From contig NZ_CP056032.1 of the NCBI RefSeq assembly GCF_013375035.1, positions 2,278,001 to 2,342,000 on the forward strand: 64,000 bases of DNA, read 5' to 3'. The notes beneath the pieces are model-generated. The model had not been told where the DNA came from. It ran no database searches and saw nothing but the letters and a program-made list of their open reading frames with translations. A program made the translations under genes and the position numbers. This DNA comes from Spirosoma sp. KUDC1026. Its GTDB lineage: Bacteria; Bacteroidota; Bacteroidia; Cytophagales; Spirosomataceae. Positions 62,857 through 64,000 of the stretch are shown here, in pieces; positions within the stretch are counted from its first letter, which is position 1, and each line of letters opens with the position of its first letter.

Positions 62857-64000
62857 TCAATCCGCTACCTGCGGGCGATTCTTGAGGTATACCAACCCGA
62901 TCAGAAAACTTACCCCGGCTACGATGATGGGGTACCAGAGACCTTCCAGATACGGAGCCGCGAAGGGCAGGGGCGAACCGGTTTGCTGGGCGGCCAGGTT
63001 CGCTTGGTTCGCTCCTGTTGCCAGGTACGTAGCCACGGCAGGGAGCAACCCACCAAACACCCCGTTGCCAATGTGATAGGGCAGCGACATAGATGTGTAG
63101 CGGATCTGGACCGGAAACATCTCAACGAGGAAGGCGGCAATCGGGCCGTAAACCAGCGTAACATAAATCACCTGAATAAAGACCAGCCAGATGAGCGTCC
63201 AGCGGTCGCTGTCGTTTAACAGAACAGCCCGCTTTAGGTCGGATTTGCCCGCGCTGCTAACTTTGGTCACTTCGGTCAGCATAGTGCCATCGGTGTACTG
63301 GTGCGTAACGGTTTTCGTCTGGACCGTACCGCCCGTCTGTTTTGGGTCAGGCGTAACCGTGGTTGAGATGGTTGCGTTGGCGGGAATCTCCTGTCGGCTG
63401 CTAATATTGGTGGTCTGATACATTTTTTCGTACAGTGGGCGGTAGGTAAGTAGGGCGACCAGCATACCAAAGAGCATGATCCCTTTCCGGCCGATCTTGT
63501 CCGATAGCCAGCCAAACACGACGAAGAAAGGCGTTCCCATTAGCAAGGCTACGGTCATTAGTTCGTCGGACTGGACAGCGTCAACATTACAGACCGTTTT
63601 GATAAAATTCATGGCGTAGAACTGCCCGGTATACCACACGACGCCCTGCCCCATAGTGGCCCCAAACAACGCCAGCAGCACGAACTTGAAATTGTATTTC
63701 CGGCCGAAACTTTCCTTTAGCGGATTCGCTGATGTTTTTCCTTCGGCTTTCGCCTTGGCAAACAGGGGCGATTCGCTCATGTTACGCCGGATGACGTAGG
63801 AGATAAGCACCATCAGAATCGACACCAGGAATGGCACCCGCCAGCCCCAGTCATCGAACGCGCTGGGCGACATTGACTTGCGGGTAAGCAGAATCACCAG
63901 CAGCGAAATAAACAGACCCGATGTGGCCGTTGTCTGAATCCAGGAGGTCCAGTAGCCGCGCTGGTTCGTGGGCGAATGTTCTGCTACGTAGGTTGCCGCT
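62857..64000 (-). CDS. MFS transporter of the MHS type (5' end outside window)
   Basis: The frame remains open to the right edge (reading AATYVAEHSPTNQRGY, then TSWIQTTATSGLF), so the N-terminal half is missing. Visible part: about eight membrane helices, the family block DDWGWRVPFLVSI with the following RR, GWLSDKIGRKG (motif A), RIRYTSMSLPYHIGNGVFGG and a hydrophilic insertion of about 60 residues between helices 8 and 9. The metabolite/H+ symporter group imports organic acids or betaines. With acs nearby, acetate or related acids are candidates. Confidence 0.85.
   Translation of the reverse strand, partial: AATYVAEHSPTNQRGYWTSWIQTTATSGLFISLLVILLTRKSMSPSAFDDWGWRVPFLVSILMVLISYVIRRNMSESPLFAKAKAEGKTSANPLKESFGRKYNFKFVLLALFGATMGQGVVWYTGQFYAMNFIKTVCNVDAVQSDELMTVALLMGTPFFVVFGWLSDKIGRKGIMLFGMLVALLTYRPLYEKMYQTTNISSRQEIPANATISTTVTPDPKQTGGTVQTKTVTHQYTDGTMLTEVTKVSSAGKSDLKRAVLLNDSDRWTLIWLVFIQVIYVTLVYGPIAAFLVEMFPVQIRYTSMSLPYHIGNGVFGGLLPAVATYLATGANQANLAAQQTGSPLPFAAPYLEGLWYPIIVAGVSFLIGLVYLKNRPQVAD

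Overview
The window reads as a chromosome segment of a Cytophagales bacterium (Bacteroidota), most likely Spirosoma or a close relative. The evidence is moderate-to-high GC coding sequence, the Bacteroidota -7 promoter motif TAnnTTTG ahead of several genes, lineage-typical families (GSCFA, DUF1080, YtrA-type GntR with an ABC pair, DUF6814, fasciclin lipoproteins) and the gene orders rpsF-rpsR-rplI and prs-rplY. No rRNA, tRNA, CRISPR array or transposase was recognised.

Left edge (1-1.6 kb): an AT-rich accessory patch. It starts inside a TIR-STING gene, the effector of a cyclic-dinucleotide (CBASS) anti-phage system whose 5' end and cyclase lie outside the window. A two-gene module of a small protein and a nucleotidyltransferase follows. 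From 1.7 to 31 kb is mostly core: FAD oxidoreductase, M20 peptidase, phosphoesterase, acyl-CoA ligase, nucleoside transporter, polyphosphate kinase, gyrB, an alanine-dehydrogenase-like protein with tsaE, phosphohexomutase, an enlarged Ddl-like ATP-grasp protein, Nfu and Mrp Fe-S proteins, GSCFA, Uma2, rpsF-rpsR-rplI, YggS, RF3, two small secreted proteins, and a lipoprotein hydrolase beside an outer-membrane protein.

From 31 to 44 kb: an ABC/GntR operon with a candidate operator, carbonic anhydrase, an OmpR-type two-component system with a thioredoxin-like protein, a DUF1080 protein, prs-rplY, a PAP2 phosphatase, and a rearranged spot where a broken AraC regulator abuts an acyltransferase. 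From 44 to 64 kb: a 36-bp perfect inverted repeat ahead of a ketopantoate-reductase-like gene, a PIN toxin-antitoxin pair, a sugar isomerase-like protein, trpS, malic enzyme, thioesterase, histidine phosphatase, a LytS/LytTR pair, alanine dehydrogenase with a divergent Lrp regulator, an EEP-family protein, an AT-rich HNH endonuclease gene, a fasciclin lipoprotein, acs, and a transporter cut by the right edge.

The most noteworthy signals are the TIR-STING effector, a family of at least four long polypurine/polypyrimidine hairpins placed between co-directional genes, the 36-bp inverted repeat, the alanine-dehydrogenase paralogue that lacks the expected catalytic histidine, and the AraC remnant joined in frame to an acyltransferase stop codon. 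All calls rest on reading the sequence and recalled family knowledge; no database search was run.
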